Shown: positions 26,471-35,595, counted from the stretch's first letter. The stretch: DNA of 64,000 bases from Methylobacillus methanolivorans (GCF_020531845.1 NZ_JAJAVF010000002.1:1-64000); one strand, 5' to 3'. The notes: generated by a model from the sequence alone, not told the origin. Program-made: numbers and translations.

Positions 26471-28195
26471 TTATTGCGAGGTTGGTTTGCGTGGCTTGCG
26501 CAATCGAGTGATCTTGCGTGTCATCCAGCGCCATAGCCAGCCATCAGCAATTTCGCGACCATTGATGATCCAGGTCAATGTCTTGTGATTGCTCAAGGTA
26601 ATTGGCTGGATACTCTTGGCCATAGCACTGCCGCAGAACAGCAAGCGGTCACCAACATGCAATTTCTCTGTGACTTCCGGTAGCAGTGTGTATTCTCCGC
26701 TGCGTACCAGCATGAGGGGAACCAGATCCAGCTTTTGTGTGCGGTTGCCAGGGTCGCGCGTTAAGGCATCGAGTGTGACTGGCAGGCCCCAGGCAATCAG
26801 GTTGGCAACCGCCGGGCTGTGTTCTGCATCTACGGTGACGCCCCAGGCATCGGGGACGTTTTCGCCTACTACGCCTACCAGGCGGCTGATCAGTTGGTTA
26901 GCCCAGCTATTATCTTGCGTCCGCACTAGTTTCAGGAAGTGCGTCATCATGGGCGTGATCATGCGCGCCAGGCATTCGTGTGCAATGATGTCACTGGGAT
27001 CCATGGATATATCGGCGTTGAAATGCTCGAACAATGGTTCATTAAAACGACGGTTTTTGCGCACAACGACGAACAGGTTAGGGTTCATCTTTTGCGCAGT
27101 CATGACGATCGACAGGTTGTTGATGTCATTGTTGGTGCCGGCGATGATGCCTACGGCATCTTCAATTCCTGCTTCCGTCAATGTTGCTGCCTCGGTACCG
27201 CTGCCTACAATGCAGTTTTCGCAATTCGTTAGCTCAGGGTCGGCTTCAATAACCACAGTCGTGATCTGCTCACGCTCCAGGTTTTCCACCACGGCTTTGC
27301 CAAAGCGGCCATAGCCGCAAATGATCCATTTGCCGATTGGAGGTACCTTGGGCAGGGTCAAGGTATCACCGGGGACACCAGTCAGCCATTTGTGTAGCAG
27401 GTAGGTACCAATCGCGTGCACTTCCATGCCCAATTGGTCACCAAAGAGCGTGTAGGGATTGAGGATGTGGTCAGTGCCAAACGAGGCCATGTTGGCTGCG
27501 ACCTCGTCGTCTTCTGCGCGCGCTAGTACCATGAGGTCAGGATTTAGCAGTTTGGCAGCCACGGCTACTGCGAGGTTGACATGGTCATTATCTGTGAGGG
27601 CGGCAATGCCCTTGCACATGGGGTGGCGCACACCCGCGCGTAGCAGGGTGTCGGGCATTTTTGCGTCGGCACAGAGAACCGGGATGTCAAACTGGTAGTC
27701 TTCCAGTTCCAGGTCGTTGACGCGATCCTGGTTCATTTCGGTGACTACAACACGTATGCCTTTATGATCCAGCGCCTTTACCAGCAAACTGCCAGTTTCC
27801 CCATAACCTGAAACAATGAAGAATGGTTCGTGCAGGTGGTCTACCGCGCGTGCGAAGCTGTTGGTGGTGAGTGCTTGCTTAAGGGCAGGGTCCTGGAATA
27901 GCGAAATGATCTTACCTATCGCATAAAACCAGGGGATAACAGTGAAGTAGATCGAAAATGTCATCCATAGCCGCTGCGCATCGCTATAGGGGAAAGGCAC
28001 TTCACCAAAGCCAATTGTGGTAGCGGTGTAGCTGATGACATAAAAAGCCTCGAACAAGCTCATGTGCCAGGGGTTGCCTTGATGGTCAGCCCCTGGCATC
28101 AGTGTCAGCCCGACGATTGCAATGGTATAGCTGACAATGACGGTGATCAGCGGCGCACGCATGCGCCGCAGGATCAGGAAGAAAATATTATTCAC
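26471..28195 (-). CDS. Potassium channel protein with two TrkA-N/RCK domains
   Basis: 574 residues. Two membrane helices (about 13-33 and 75-97) flank a pore loop carrying the potassium filter TIGFGE (60-65). Two regulator-of-K-conductance domains follow: Rossmann motifs GYGETGSLLVKAL (about residue 128) and GYGRFGKAVVENL (about 265), each with downstream acidic residues for nucleotide binding. TrkA-C-like segments lie towards the C-terminus. The 2TM plus tandem RCK layout matches ligand-gated MthK/GsuK-like channels. It lies 20 bases after a small membrane-protein gene and is probably cotranscribed with it. Confidence 0.9.
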   Translation of the reverse strand: MNNIFFLILRRMRAPLITVIVSYTIAIVGLTLMPGADHQGNPWHMSLFEAFYVISYTATTIGFGEVPFPYSDAQRLWMTFSIYFTVIPWFYAIGKIISLFQDPALKQALTTNSFARAVDHLHEPFFIVSGYGETGSLLVKALDHKGIRVVVTEMNQDRVNDLELEDYQFDIPVLCADAKMPDTLLRAGVRHPMCKGIAALTDNDHVNLAVAVAAKLLNPDLMVLARAEDDEVAANMASFGTDHILNPYTLFGDQLGMEVHAIGTYLLHKWLTGVPGDTLTLPKVPPIGKWIICGYGRFGKAVVENLEREQITTVVIEADPELTNCENCIVGSGTEAATLTEAGIEDAVGIIAGTNNDINNLSIVMTAQKMNPNLFVVVRKNRRFNEPLFEHFNADISMDPSDIIAHECLARMITPMMTHFLKLVRTQDNSWANQLISRLVGVVGENVPDAWGVTVDAEHSPAVANLIAWGLPVTLDALTRDPGNRTQKLDLVPLMLVRSGEYTLLPEVTEKLHVGDRLLFCGSAMAKSIQPITLSNHKTLTWIINGREIADGWLWRWMTRKITRLRKPRKPTSQ

Positions 28196-28214
28196 AAGCG
28201 ATTCCGCTCAGAAT

Positions 28215-28583
28215 TTATCGACGCAGGGTAATGGTTTCCGCAAGTAGCAGGATGACCGAGGTGATATTGGCCAGCAAGGCACCGCCACTGAGCGACACTA
28301 CTCGTGCCGCTGTGCCCGACTCTTCGCTGCTTGCGACCACCCAGACAATGGCGGCTGCGATCAGTTGCAGGTCTGCGACCAGGCTGGTGGACAAGTGGAT
28401 GGCACCAATTTGCGAGCGGTCACCAAACTTGAGTACGGTGGCAATCAGGTTTACCACGATAGCGGTATACAGTTCATAAATATGGTGCTCGATGGGGTTA
28501 CCGCTACCGCCGACGAAAAAACCAAAATTAAGGGTCATCGCCAAGACGATGAAGAAGCCGAAAATGACTTTTTCCAGATTCAT
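28215..28583 (-). CDS. Small membrane protein, probably DUF6394 family
   Basis: 122 residues with helices around 5-24, 38-56, 65-84 and 95-118. The segment YELYTAIVVNLIATVLKFGD followed by RSQIGAIHLSTSLVADLQL closely resembles, from memory, a conserved family of membrane proteins found next to potassium-channel genes in Pseudomonas and relatives (DUF6394). Its stop is 20 bases before the channel start on the same strand, so it may be an accessory subunit of that channel. Function is not established. Confidence 0.75.
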   Translation of the reverse strand: MNLEKVIFGFFIVLAMTLNFGFFVGGSGNPIEHHIYELYTAIVVNLIATVLKFGDRSQIGAIHLSTSLVADLQLIAAAIVWVVASSEESGTAARVVSLSGGALLANITSVILLLAETITLRR

Positions 28584-28653
28584 TGTGATCCCTGTGTATG
28601 TCGAGTTGAGAGAATGGTGGCGAGTGTAGTGGATTTTCGCTGAGATGGCACCT

Positions 28654-30138
28654 TTACCAAGGAGTCGATGCTTTTTTGAACGCCTTCCAGAGATTAGGTA
28701 AGTCAGCTGTATGACGTTTTTCGCGCTTGCGTGCAGCTTGTTGCCAGATTGGCAATACAGGCACTAGGCCAGGATTGCGTTTGCTCATGCGCTCCAGTGT
28801 CTGGCTGGTAACGGCAGTATCGTTCAACGTGCCTAGATTAGCTTGCAAGCCACTGAGCGTACTGAGTAGTTTGGCTGCCTGTTTTCCTGGTTTCTTCCCT
28901 TGGTAGAGTGGGATGAAAAGCTCCAGGACGTAGCGCAGGCGCCGTGCCAATATGCGTAACTGGTGCCGTTGCTCGATGGTGAGCTTATCCAGTTGCTTGC
29001 CTTGCTTGAGCAGCTTTTTGTACGTGCGTTGCAAGTGTGAACTGGCTGTGCGTGACAAATTGGGGTGGCCAATTGGCAAGCCGCAGGCAAACAAGTAGCC
29101 TAGTGTCAGCAGCAAGTGTTGATAACGTGGTTGTCTCAATCCATTACGCAGGGTGCTGTATGCGCGCTTTTGTGCACTGCTGACATGTGCTTGAGCCTTG
29201 TGCAATACATCAGTTGATAGCTTGAGGCTGGGTATGGTTTCATGCAGCAATACATCCAGATCGCGTGCCTTGGCCAGCACGGAATTGAGCCAGTTAATTT
29301 CGTCATTGATGGCATCATTGTTGATGCCGAAGGCTTTGAGGGATGCTTTGAGGCGCCTTAAAGCAACCCGCATCTGGTGTACGCCCTCGGGGTCGTCACC
29401 CTGCATGGCAATCGCTTGATTGCTTTGCAGCTGTCGCAAGCATTCCCAGCCAGCTTTGGCAAAGGCATCGCCGGGGTTGTCTGTGGCGGCCAGACCTGCT
29501 GGCTTGGCTTTGGAGGGCTGCTGAGGAAAATGGCGATAGTAGGCATAGCCGCGTTGTGCCTTGCTGACGTTTTCTATTGTCAGTGCAATATCTGATTGCA
29601 GTTCCAGCGCCAGCGCAAACAAGTGTTCTACCTTGCCATCTTTTAGCTCCAGCTCAATCTCGATCAAGGGCTCTTGATGCTTGTCGGCAATGAGCAGGCC
29701 ATCGTCCAGTGATAGTTCGATATGGCTGCCTTGATAATCCAGTTGCCATTCAGTACGGCGCATATCGGTAGTGAAAATGGGCTGTAAGCCTTGGCGCAGC
29801 ACGGGATCGTCAAAAATAGGCGTGAGGCTAGAATCGGTAATTTTAGTGTAGTCTGGCTCGCCCTTGGAGATGATGTCCTCCCACTCTAGGCGCTGGTGCA
29901 ATCCTGCCAGAGAATGACCCGCGGCCTTGACCGCCTGGAACCAGCCGCCAGACATGCGCCTGACGCGCAAGCTGACACGTTGGTCAAATAGCTGCAAGTC
30001 GGGCGTGTCGTAGTAGGTGCTTACCAATCGGCGCGTGATGGCCTTGCCGGTCAGATACTTGCGAATGGCGGCATGGCGGCGCAGGTGAGGAATATCCTCT
30101 TTGGCAATGCGTAGCTTGAGCTCGATCTCGTTAGGCAT
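28654..30138 (-). CDS. CYTH and CHAD domain protein
   Basis: 494 residues. The N-terminal CYTH (triphosphate tunnel) domain, about 1-200, has the signature EIELKLRI at residues 4-11, the basic tunnel residues in RRLVSTYYDTPDLQL, and EIELELKDG near 160. The C-terminal CHAD domain, about 215-490, is helical with conserved histidines and arginines (VHQMRVALRRLKASLKAF; LRILARRLRYVLELF). CYTH enzymes hydrolyse triphosphates and CHAD domains bind inorganic polyphosphate, so short-chain polyphosphate or triphosphate metabolism is likely. It lies in a same-strand run with a ParA-like gene (15-base gap) and sixA. Confidence 0.93.
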   Translation of the reverse strand: MPNEIELKLRIAKEDIPHLRRHAAIRKYLTGKAITRRLVSTYYDTPDLQLFDQRVSLRVRRMSGGWFQAVKAAGHSLAGLHQRLEWEDIISKGEPDYTKITDSSLTPIFDDPVLRQGLQPIFTTDMRRTEWQLDYQGSHIELSLDDGLLIADKHQEPLIEIELELKDGKVEHLFALALELQSDIALTIENVSKAQRGYAYYRHFPQQPSKAKPAGLAATDNPGDAFAKAGWECLRQLQSNQAIAMQGDDPEGVHQMRVALRRLKASLKAFGINNDAINDEINWLNSVLAKARDLDVLLHETIPSLKLSTDVLHKAQAHVSSAQKRAYSTLRNGLRQPRYQHLLLTLGYLFACGLPIGHPNLSRTASSHLQRTYKKLLKQGKQLDKLTIEQRHQLRILARRLRYVLELFIPLYQGKKPGKQAAKLLSTLSGLQANLGTLNDTAVTSQTLERMSKRNPGLVPVLPIWQQAARKREKRHTADLPNLWKAFKKASTPW

Positions 30139-30153
30139 GGTGTACTCCTATGA

Positions 30154-30786
30154 TTATTTTTGTTTGCTTGCATTGACCAGCCAATGCAAGAGCGGAGCCC
30201 ATTGCTGCAAATCACGACTAACCTGGGATGGGCGAATGTCGAACAGGCTGGCACCTTGTTCCGCTGCAAGTGCATATACTTGCGCATTACGCAGATTGCC
30301 GACCGACGGAAAGCCAGATGCTGCAAGAAACTCTTGTAATGTCTGTGCGGCCCGCGTGCGGTTGTCGACCCGCATCCCGATCATGGCGACAAAGGTTTTG
30401 CCTTTGCGCACAGATTTTTCTTCCTGCAGTACTTCCAGGAAATCACGGGTCGCCCCCATGTCAAAAGCAGATGGCTGCATGGGCACAATGACAAAGTGTG
30501 CATCCTTGACAGCTTGGCTTAATCTATCGCCGCGCAACCCTGCCGGGGAGTCCACGATGGTCCAGTCTGCACTCAGGCTGTTGGTGTATTGGCTGCGCCC
30601 ATCTTGTCCATGAATCAATGGCAGCTTGTAGGGTCTGCGCTCCAGCCAGTGCAGTGCAGAACGCTGTCTATCCATGTCAGAAAGCACGACATGCTTGCCA
30701 CGGCTGGCAAAATAACCTGCCAGGTTGGTGGCTAATGTGGTTTTTCCGCTACCCCCCTTGGGGTTGGCAATCAGGACGGTGCTCAC
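30154..30786 (-). CDS. ParA/MinD-family ATPase, GTG start
   Basis: 210-residue P-loop ATPase with deviant Walker A NPKGGSGKTTLATNL, SDMDRQRSALHWL (ParA A' box), and DSPAGLRGDRL (Walker B region). I take GTG 30786 as start: CAGGAG stands 5 bases before it, and the family N-terminus begins right there (STVLIANPKGG). A longer reading from 30810 lacks a ribosome-binding site. It has no ParB partner and is placed between sixA and a polyphosphate-binding CHAD gene. Cargo positioning, for instance of polyphosphate granules, is a reasonable but untested idea. Confidence 0.85.
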   Translation of the reverse strand: MSTVLIANPKGGSGKTTLATNLAGYFASRGKHVVLSDMDRQRSALHWLERRPYKLPLIHGQDGRSQYTNSLSADWTIVDSPAGLRGDRLSQAVKDAHFVIVPMQPSAFDMGATRDFLEVLQEEKSVRKGKTFVAMIGMRVDNRTRAAQTLQEFLAASGFPSVGNLRNAQVYALAAEQGASLFDIRPSQVSRDLQQWAPLLHWLVNASKQK

Positions 30787-30852
30787 ATGGGCTCCTGTTG
30801 AAGCGGGCACAGGGGAGATTGGTGCATAGTAAATGCGATATTCATATCCAAT

Positions 30853-31305
30853 TTAGATCAATTCGGGGGTGACCATGGCTCGTAACACGGTTTGCTCTTC
30901 TTCGCCCCGTCTGCGATTGGCAATCCACCAGATTGCGCCTTTTTTCACGCTCCAGTATTGCATGCGGCGTGTCATGGCATAGGCAGCGGCCATGCCTAGC
31001 GTCGGCTGGTGGCCGATAATCAGTACGTTGTCATGGCCTAGGGGCCAGCCAGCGGCATCAAGTAATACCTGGGGCGATGAACCCGGAGCAAGCTCGTCCA
31101 AAGTGGTAAACTCCATGCCAAGAGCACTGGCAGTTTGCTGTGTGCGTGTTGCTGGACTGGCCAGAATACGCATATTGGCAGGCATATGTTGTTTCAGCCA
31201 AGACGCCATTTTTGCGGCTTGCTGTTCACCCTTGGGGGTAAGCTTGCGTGCAAGATCGGGAAAGCCTTCCTCGGCTTCAGCGTGACGCCATAAAATAATA
31301 TCCAT
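30853..31305 (-). CDS. sixA: Phosphohistidine phosphatase SixA
   Basis: 150-residue histidine phosphatase (phosphoglycerate-mutase fold). The catalytic RHAEAE motif has Arg7-His8. LTPKGEQQAAKMASWL, ILASPATRTQQTA and IIGHQPTLGM (second catalytic His) follow. SixA dephosphorylates phosphohistidine carriers; in E. coli it acts on the nitrogen PTS protein NPr. I start at ATG 31305, where the family N-terminus MDIILWRHAE begins, rather than the in-frame TTG at 31350. First gene of the run sixA-parA-CYTH/CHAD, divergent from an rpfE-like gene. Confidence 0.9.
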   Translation of the reverse strand: MDIILWRHAEAEEGFPDLARKLTPKGEQQAAKMASWLKQHMPANMRILASPATRTQQTASALGMEFTTLDELAPGSSPQVLLDAAGWPLGHDNVLIIGHQPTLGMAAAYAMTRRMQYWSVKKGAIWWIANRRRGEEEQTVLRAMVTPELI

Positions 31306-31377
31306 AACCCTGTTGCTAAGCTGAGAATGTCCTTCTATCTTAGCGCTCAACCTGCTTCATGACAAAGTGACATCTGT

Positions 31378-32352
31378 GTGAAATTACAAATCCTACTTTC
31401 TGATCCTGTTGATGCTTTGCCTGTGATGGCGGCGGATCAAGCCTTGCTGCACATGATGGCAAGAGGTAAGAAGCAATGGCTGGATATGGGGTGGGAAGCC
31501 TACTTGTGTCAGCAGTTCGGTGTGTCAAAGCAGCAGGATTGGCCAATCGCGGCATTGTCGCGCCTGGGGGCTGATTTGCCTGCCGATCATGCTTATTGGA
31601 TGTTGGCTAGTCCTGTGCATCTGCTGTTACAGCGTGATTCTTTTGCCTTGAGCCAACCCGCACCCTTGGCATTGAGTATTGATGAGCGTGAGGCCTTGCG
31701 GAATAGCCTGAACCGGCATTTTGATGGCGAAGGTTTGGAATTCATGCCGGGAGCCCAAGGGCATTGGTACCTAAGGCTGCAATCCATGCCGGCATTAGCC
31801 ACCACACCCGTCGAGATGGTAGCCGGGCGAGATATTACGTCCTGCATGCCTCAGGGTGATGATGCGCAGCGTTGGCGGCAGTTGGTCAATGAAATGCAGA
31901 TGTTGTTGTTCAGTCATGAGGTCAACCAGGCGCGGGAAGCGCGTGGCGAGCTAGCCGCCAATAGTGTCTGGCTTCACGGCGGCGGTATCCTGCCAGGCAA
32001 AGGGCAGCCTCTAAACTGTGCCGCCGTCTATAGTGAGGATGTCAGTGTCAAAGGGTTGGCTATATTGGCAGGCTTGCGCCATGCTACGGTCACCAATCTG
32101 CATGCAGTGTTGCAAGACGCTCAAGCGCTAGCTGTGGTGCAGTCTGCCTATGCGAGCTTGGGGGCTGGCTGGAGTAGTGTGTGTTGGCATGCTCTGCGGG
32201 CCAGGCGTCTGCAGCAGCTTGATCTTTATTTTCCCTGGTTTGACCGCATGCTGCATGTGCGGCTCAAGCCTATGGATGTGTATAAATTCTGGCGTAAGCC
32301 AATAGCATTAGAAGCGTATCTTGATGGTTCAGATCATACAAAGAAATATTGA
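31378..32352 (+). CDS. RpfE-like protein (conserved, function unknown)
   Basis: 324 residues with a GTG start and no good ribosome-binding site, so the start is uncertain. It resembles the uncharacterised RpfE-type protein that lies beside recJ in Xanthomonas and in many betaproteobacteria, sometimes labelled phosphoglycerate-mutase-like. Conserved-looking blocks are DHAYWMLASPVHLLLQRD, NSVWLHGGGILPG and YFPWFDRMLHVRL. No signal peptide or membrane helix is visible. Its end overlaps recJ by about 29 bases, so the two are coupled. A biochemical role is not known to me. Confidence 0.8.
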   Translation: MKLQILLSDPVDALPVMAADQALLHMMARGKKQWLDMGWEAYLCQQFGVSKQQDWPIAALSRLGADLPADHAYWMLASPVHLLLQRDSFALSQPAPLALSIDEREALRNSLNRHFDGEGLEFMPGAQGHWYLRLQSMPALATTPVEMVAGRDITSCMPQGDDAQRWRQLVNEMQMLLFSHEVNQAREARGELAANSVWLHGGGILPGKGQPLNCAAVYSEDVSVKGLAILAGLRHATVTNLHAVLQDAQALAVVQSAYASLGAGWSSVCWHALRARRLQQLDLYFPWFDRMLHVRLKPMDVYKFWRKPIALEAYLDGSDHTKKY

Positions 32353-34018
32353 GCAGGATGCTTATGAAACCTTGGTCAATGGTGGTGTGCGACCTACCAT
32401 GGCCAGGTTGCTGGCAGCTCGTGGCGTGCGTGACATCAGCCAGATGGAAGCAAGTTTGGCGCGTTTGATCCCGCCAGAACGATTGACGGGTAACCGTGAA
32501 ATGGCGGTGCTGTTGGCTGAGGCAATTGCGGCAGGCAAGCGCATCATGGTGGTTGGGGATTACGACGCTGACGGTGCCACTGCCACTGCTGTAGCGGTCA
32601 AGGGATTGCGCAGCATGGGCGCAATCGTGGACTTCCTGGTGCCTAACCGTTTTGAATATGGTTATGGTTTGACGCCAGAAATTGTTGCCCTGGCTGCGAG
32701 CCAACATCCTGATCTGATCTTGACCGTGGATAATGGCATTGCCAGCGTCGATGGGGTGGAAGCTGCGCGTGAGCTGGGCATCCCGGTACTGGTGACAGAT
32801 CACCACTTGCCCGGTGATGCCGCGCCGCAAGCAGCCTGCATTGTTAACCCAAATCAACATGGGTGCGAGTTCCCTAGCAAGCACTTGGCTGGTGTGGGCG
32901 TGATGTTTTATGTGCTGCTTGCACTGCGCGCTGAGCTACGCCGGAGGGGTGTTTTTGATGTGGGCTCTGAACCTAACTTGACCGAGCTCCTGGATTTAGT
33001 GGCATTGGGGACGGTGGCTGATTTGGTTCGGCTGGATGATAACAACCGTATTTTGGTGGAGCAGGGCTTGCGCCGTATCCGTGCTGGCAAGTGTAGTCCT
33101 GGCATATTGGCTTTGTTTGAGGTGGCAGGGCGTGAATACGTCAAGGCTAACCCACAGGATTTGGGATTCAGTATTGGCCCGCGCCTTAATGCTGCCGGCC
33201 GCCTGGATGACATGACTTTGGGAATTGCCTGCCTGCTGGAGCAGGATATGGCAGTGGCCAAGCAGATGGCGCAACAGTTGCATGAGCTAAACCAGGAACG
33301 GCGTAACATTGAGGCCGATATGCAAGATGATGCGATGGCCGTTTTGGATGAAATTGATGCGACTGGACGCTATAGTCTTAGCCTGTTTCAGGAAGGATGG
33401 CACCAGGGTGTCATCGGTATTCTCGCTTCTCGTATCAAAGAGCGATTTCATCGGCCTGTGATTGCCTTTGCCTCTGCGGGCGATGGCATTATTAAAGGCT
33501 CAGGGCGCTCAATTCCCGGGTTGCACTTGCGTGATGCGCTTGATTTGGTTTCCAAACGAGAGCCGGGCTTGCTGCTGAAGTTTGGCGGGCATGCTATGGC
33601 AGCGGGCTTGAGCATACGCGAGCAGGATTTTTCACGCTTTAGTACAGTGTTTGAAGAGGTGGTTGCAGGGTTGTTGACCCCTCAGCAGCTGGAGGCGGTA
33701 ATAGAGGTGGATGGTTCATTGTCAACGGACGATGCTAGCCTGGAGATGGCTTATGCTTTGGAGCGCCAAGTCTGGGGCCAGGGATTCCCTCCTCCTGTTT
33801 TTCTGGACGAGTTTCGCGTGATGAGTCAGCGTATTGTCGGGGAGCGTCACCTTAAGTTGAGCCTTGAAAAATCAGGGCAGGTATTCGATGCTATTTTTTT
33901 CAGGCAAGAAGAGTTTTTACCTGAGCAGGTGGAGTTGGTCTATCAGGTGCAAGTCAACGAATTTCGTGGGGCGAAGACACTGCAATTGTGTTTGCAGCAT
34001 TGGCAGGTACCAGGCTAG
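32324..34018 (+). CDS. recJ: Single-stranded-DNA-specific exonuclease RecJ
   Basis: 5'-3' exonuclease used in RecF-pathway recombination and mismatch repair. 564 residues, full length. DHH-family motifs: VVGDYDADGATATA (motif I), LTVDNGIAS (motif II), VTDHHLPGD (the DHH motif), and the later GVGVMFYVLLALR. The DHHA1 domain contains GGHAMAAGLSI. The C-terminal OB-type domain follows. The ATG at 32324 follows a TTG in frame (32321), and either could be used. It overlaps the end of the rpfE-like gene. Confidence 0.96.
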   Translation: MVQIIQRNIEQDAYETLVNGGVRPTMARLLAARGVRDISQMEASLARLIPPERLTGNREMAVLLAEAIAAGKRIMVVGDYDADGATATAVAVKGLRSMGAIVDFLVPNRFEYGYGLTPEIVALAASQHPDLILTVDNGIASVDGVEAARELGIPVLVTDHHLPGDAAPQAACIVNPNQHGCEFPSKHLAGVGVMFYVLLALRAELRRRGVFDVGSEPNLTELLDLVALGTVADLVRLDDNNRILVEQGLRRIRAGKCSPGILALFEVAGREYVKANPQDLGFSIGPRLNAAGRLDDMTLGIACLLEQDMAVAKQMAQQLHELNQERRNIEADMQDDAMAVLDEIDATGRYSLSLFQEGWHQGVIGILASRIKERFHRPVIAFASAGDGIIKGSGRSIPGLHLRDALDLVSKREPGLLLKFGGHAMAAGLSIREQDFSRFSTVFEEVVAGLLTPQQLEAVIEVDGSLSTDDASLEMAYALERQVWGQGFPPPVFLDEFRVMSQRIVGERHLKLSLEKSGQVFDAIFFRQEEFLPEQVELVYQVQVNEFRGAKTLQLCLQHWQVPG

Positions 34019-34032
34019 ATAAGGTTCCTGCG

Positions 34033-34060
34033 TTGACCAGCCTCATGGCTGCACTATAAT
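34033..34060 (+). promoter_or_regulatory. Strong sigma-70-type promoter upstream of tpiA
   Basis: TTGACC (34033-34038), a 16-base spacer and a perfect TATAAT (34055-34060). Transcription should start near 34067, giving a leader of about 75 bases before the tpiA ATG. It lies just past the recJ stop. Confidence 0.75.
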
Positions 34061-34140
34061 AATATCCAATTCAAATATTCACTAAGTATATCCAGTAAGA
34101 TTCAAACGGATATCAAATACAGTCTCGGGTTTCTTTAAAT

Positions 34141-34893
34141 ATGCGTCGCAAGCTGGTTGTCGGCAATTGGAAAATGAATGGCAATCTTGCTCAGAACAAC
34201 AGGTTGCTGGAAAAACTCGCGCATGGCTTGCAGGATGTCAGCCAAGTCGATATCGCTGTTTGCGTTCCTTATCCCTATTTATTCCAGGCGCAGCAAATAT
34301 TGGCTAACACCAACATTGCATGGGGTGCACAAAACGTGGCCAAGCACGAGAATGGTGCTTATACAGGTGAGGTGAGTGCTGCCATGCTCAAGGAGTTTGG
34401 TGTCAGCTATGTCATCGTTGGGCATTCGGAGCGTAGTGATGCTTATTGTGAGAGCGATGCCAATATTGCCGACAAATTCGCGATCGCCAAACATCACGGC
34501 CTGATCCCAATTTTTTGCGTTGGCGAGACTTTGCAAGAAAGAGAGTCGGGGGTCATGGAGTATGCCATTGCCAATCAGCTGGATTCGATCCTCTCGGTTT
34601 CTGGCGGGGCGTTGCTTGATCATGCCGTTATTGCCTATGAACCTGTCTGGGCGATTGGCACCAACAGAACGGCTACGCCTGATCAGGCACGTGCGGCGCA
34701 CTCCTTTATCCGTGAGCGTATTGCTGCACAGCATCCCGGAGCGGCTGAAACGGTAAGAATCATCTATGGGGGTAGCGTAAATCCCAGAAATGCGGCACAA
34801 TTACTGTCTATGCCGGATATAGACGGCGGATTGATCGGCAGGTGTTCTTTGGATGCCGATGATTTTGAAAGTATTTGTCGCGCTGCTTGCTGA
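34141..34893 (+). CDS. tpiA: Triosephosphate isomerase
   Basis: Interconverts dihydroxyacetone phosphate and glyceraldehyde 3-phosphate. 250 residues; catalytic Asn9/Lys11 (NWKMNG), His95 in GHSERSD, Glu167 in [10 protein letters not shown], and the phosphate-binding loop [12 protein letters not shown]. All active-site residues are present. In a ribulose-monophosphate-cycle methylotroph it links fructose bisphosphate cleavage to triose use. It has its own promoter and is followed by secG, 32 bases away, a conserved pairing in proteobacteria. Confidence 0.98.
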   Translation: MRRKLVVGNWKMNGNLAQNNRLLEKLAHGLQDVSQVDIAVCVPYPYLFQAQQILANTNIAWGAQNVAKHENGAYTGEVSAAMLKEFGVSYVIVGHSERSDAYCESDANIADKFAIAKHHGLIPIFCVGETLQERESGVMEYAIANQLDSILSVSGGALLDHAVIAYEPVWAIGTNRTATPDQARAAHSFIRERIAAQHPGAAETVRIIYGGSVNPRNAAQLLSMPDIDGGLIGRCSLDADDFESICRAAC

Positions 34894-34925
34894 TTGATCG
34901 GTTAGGCAGGGGATTTAAGAGAAAA

Positions 34926-35261
34926 ATGGAAACAATCGTAACCGTCATTCATGTGATTGCAGCGCTGGGCGTAGTTGGTCTGGTCTTGTTGCAGCATGGT
35001 AAGGGTGCTGATATGGGCGCTGCATTTGGTAGTGGCGCTTCCGGCAGTCTGTTTGGTGTCAGTGGCTCATCCAACTTCATGAGTCGTGCAACGGCTATCT
35101 GTGTCGCTGTCTTTTTCGTGACCAGCATGAGCCTTGCCTATTTGACCAGTCATCGTTCTGACCAAGGCAGTGTGGTGCAGAAGTCTGTGGTAAAATCAGC
35201 GCCCGTTTCTGATGTGCCTAAGGCAGCTGAGCCTACATCGGCAAAGGATGTACCTCAGTAA
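34926..35261 (+). CDS. secG: Protein-export membrane protein SecG
   Basis: Subunit of the SecYEG translocon. 111 residues with two membrane helices (about 2-21 and 54-73) joined by the family motif LQHGKGADMGAAFGSGASGSLFG (given in part: QHGKGADMGAAFG), then SSNFMSRAT. The Ser/Val/Lys-rich C-terminal tail is typical of betaproteobacteria. I use ATG 34926, the family N-terminus, rather than an upstream extension. The tpiA-secG-tRNA-Leu-nuo order is well conserved. Confidence 0.96.
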   Translation: METIVTVIHVIAALGVVGLVLLQHGKGADMGAAFGSGASGSLFGVSGSSNFMSRATAICVAVFFVTSMSLAYLTSHRSDQGSVVQKSVVKSAPVSDVPKAAEPTSAKDVPQ

Positions 35262-35287
35262 TTAATAGTTTTAGGGTCTTGGCCCAT

Positions 35288-35372
35288 GCCGTCGTGGTGG
35301 AATTGGTAGACACGCTATCTTGAGGGGGTAGTGGCGAAAGCCGTGTGAGTTCGAGTCTCACCGTCGGCACCA
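35288..35372 (+). tRNA. tRNA-Leu (anticodon GAG)
   Basis: 85-nt class II tRNA with encoded CCA. The anticodon stem CTATC/GGTAG holds the loop TTGAGGG (anticodon GAG, 35322-35324). The variable arm GGC-GAAA-GCC has a GNRA loop, and the T arm is GTGAG-TTCGAGT-CTCAC. The acceptor stem GCCGTCG/CGTCGGC has one mismatch, U5-U68. The gene sits in its usual place between secG and nuoA. Confidence 0.97.
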
Positions 35373-35404
35373 AGAATTAAATCAAGCTGTATCAAATCGG
35401 CTTA

Positions 35405-35444
35405 GAAAAACCCGCATGTAACCTAGAGTTTGGCGGGTTTTTTT
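35405..35444 (+). terminator. Intrinsic terminator after tRNA-Leu
   Basis: AAAACCCGC (35407-35415) pairs with the GCGGGTTTT half near 35433-35441 across a 17-base loop and is followed by a T-run. It ends the tpiA-secG-tRNA transcript. Confidence 0.75.
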
Positions 35445-35503
35445 CATTTTTGCTTATCTTGTGTGAAGTTTTTGCACGTGGAGCTAGTTCTTGTTTCATT
35501 TAA

Positions 35504-35595
35504 TTGACATGTGATATCCATAATGTATTCATTAATGCATTGACTTGCAGAATCTTCCAGAAATTCATACAGGCCTCTCGGGGCCTGTTTTTTTA
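35504..35595 (+). ncRNA. Possible short RNA ending in an orphan terminator
   Basis: ACAGGCC-TCTCGG-GGCCTGT (35569-35588) followed by seven T is a strong intrinsic terminator with no gene before it, since the tRNA transcript is already terminated near 35444. A TTGACA at 35504-35509 with TATTCA 16 bases later could start an RNA of about 55 nt. The start is uncertain and the strand rests on the T-run. Confidence 0.35.

Noticed and set aside
32270..32884. A 204-codon minus-strand frame over the recJ start
   Set aside because: Antisense to conserved RecJ motifs and without start signals.
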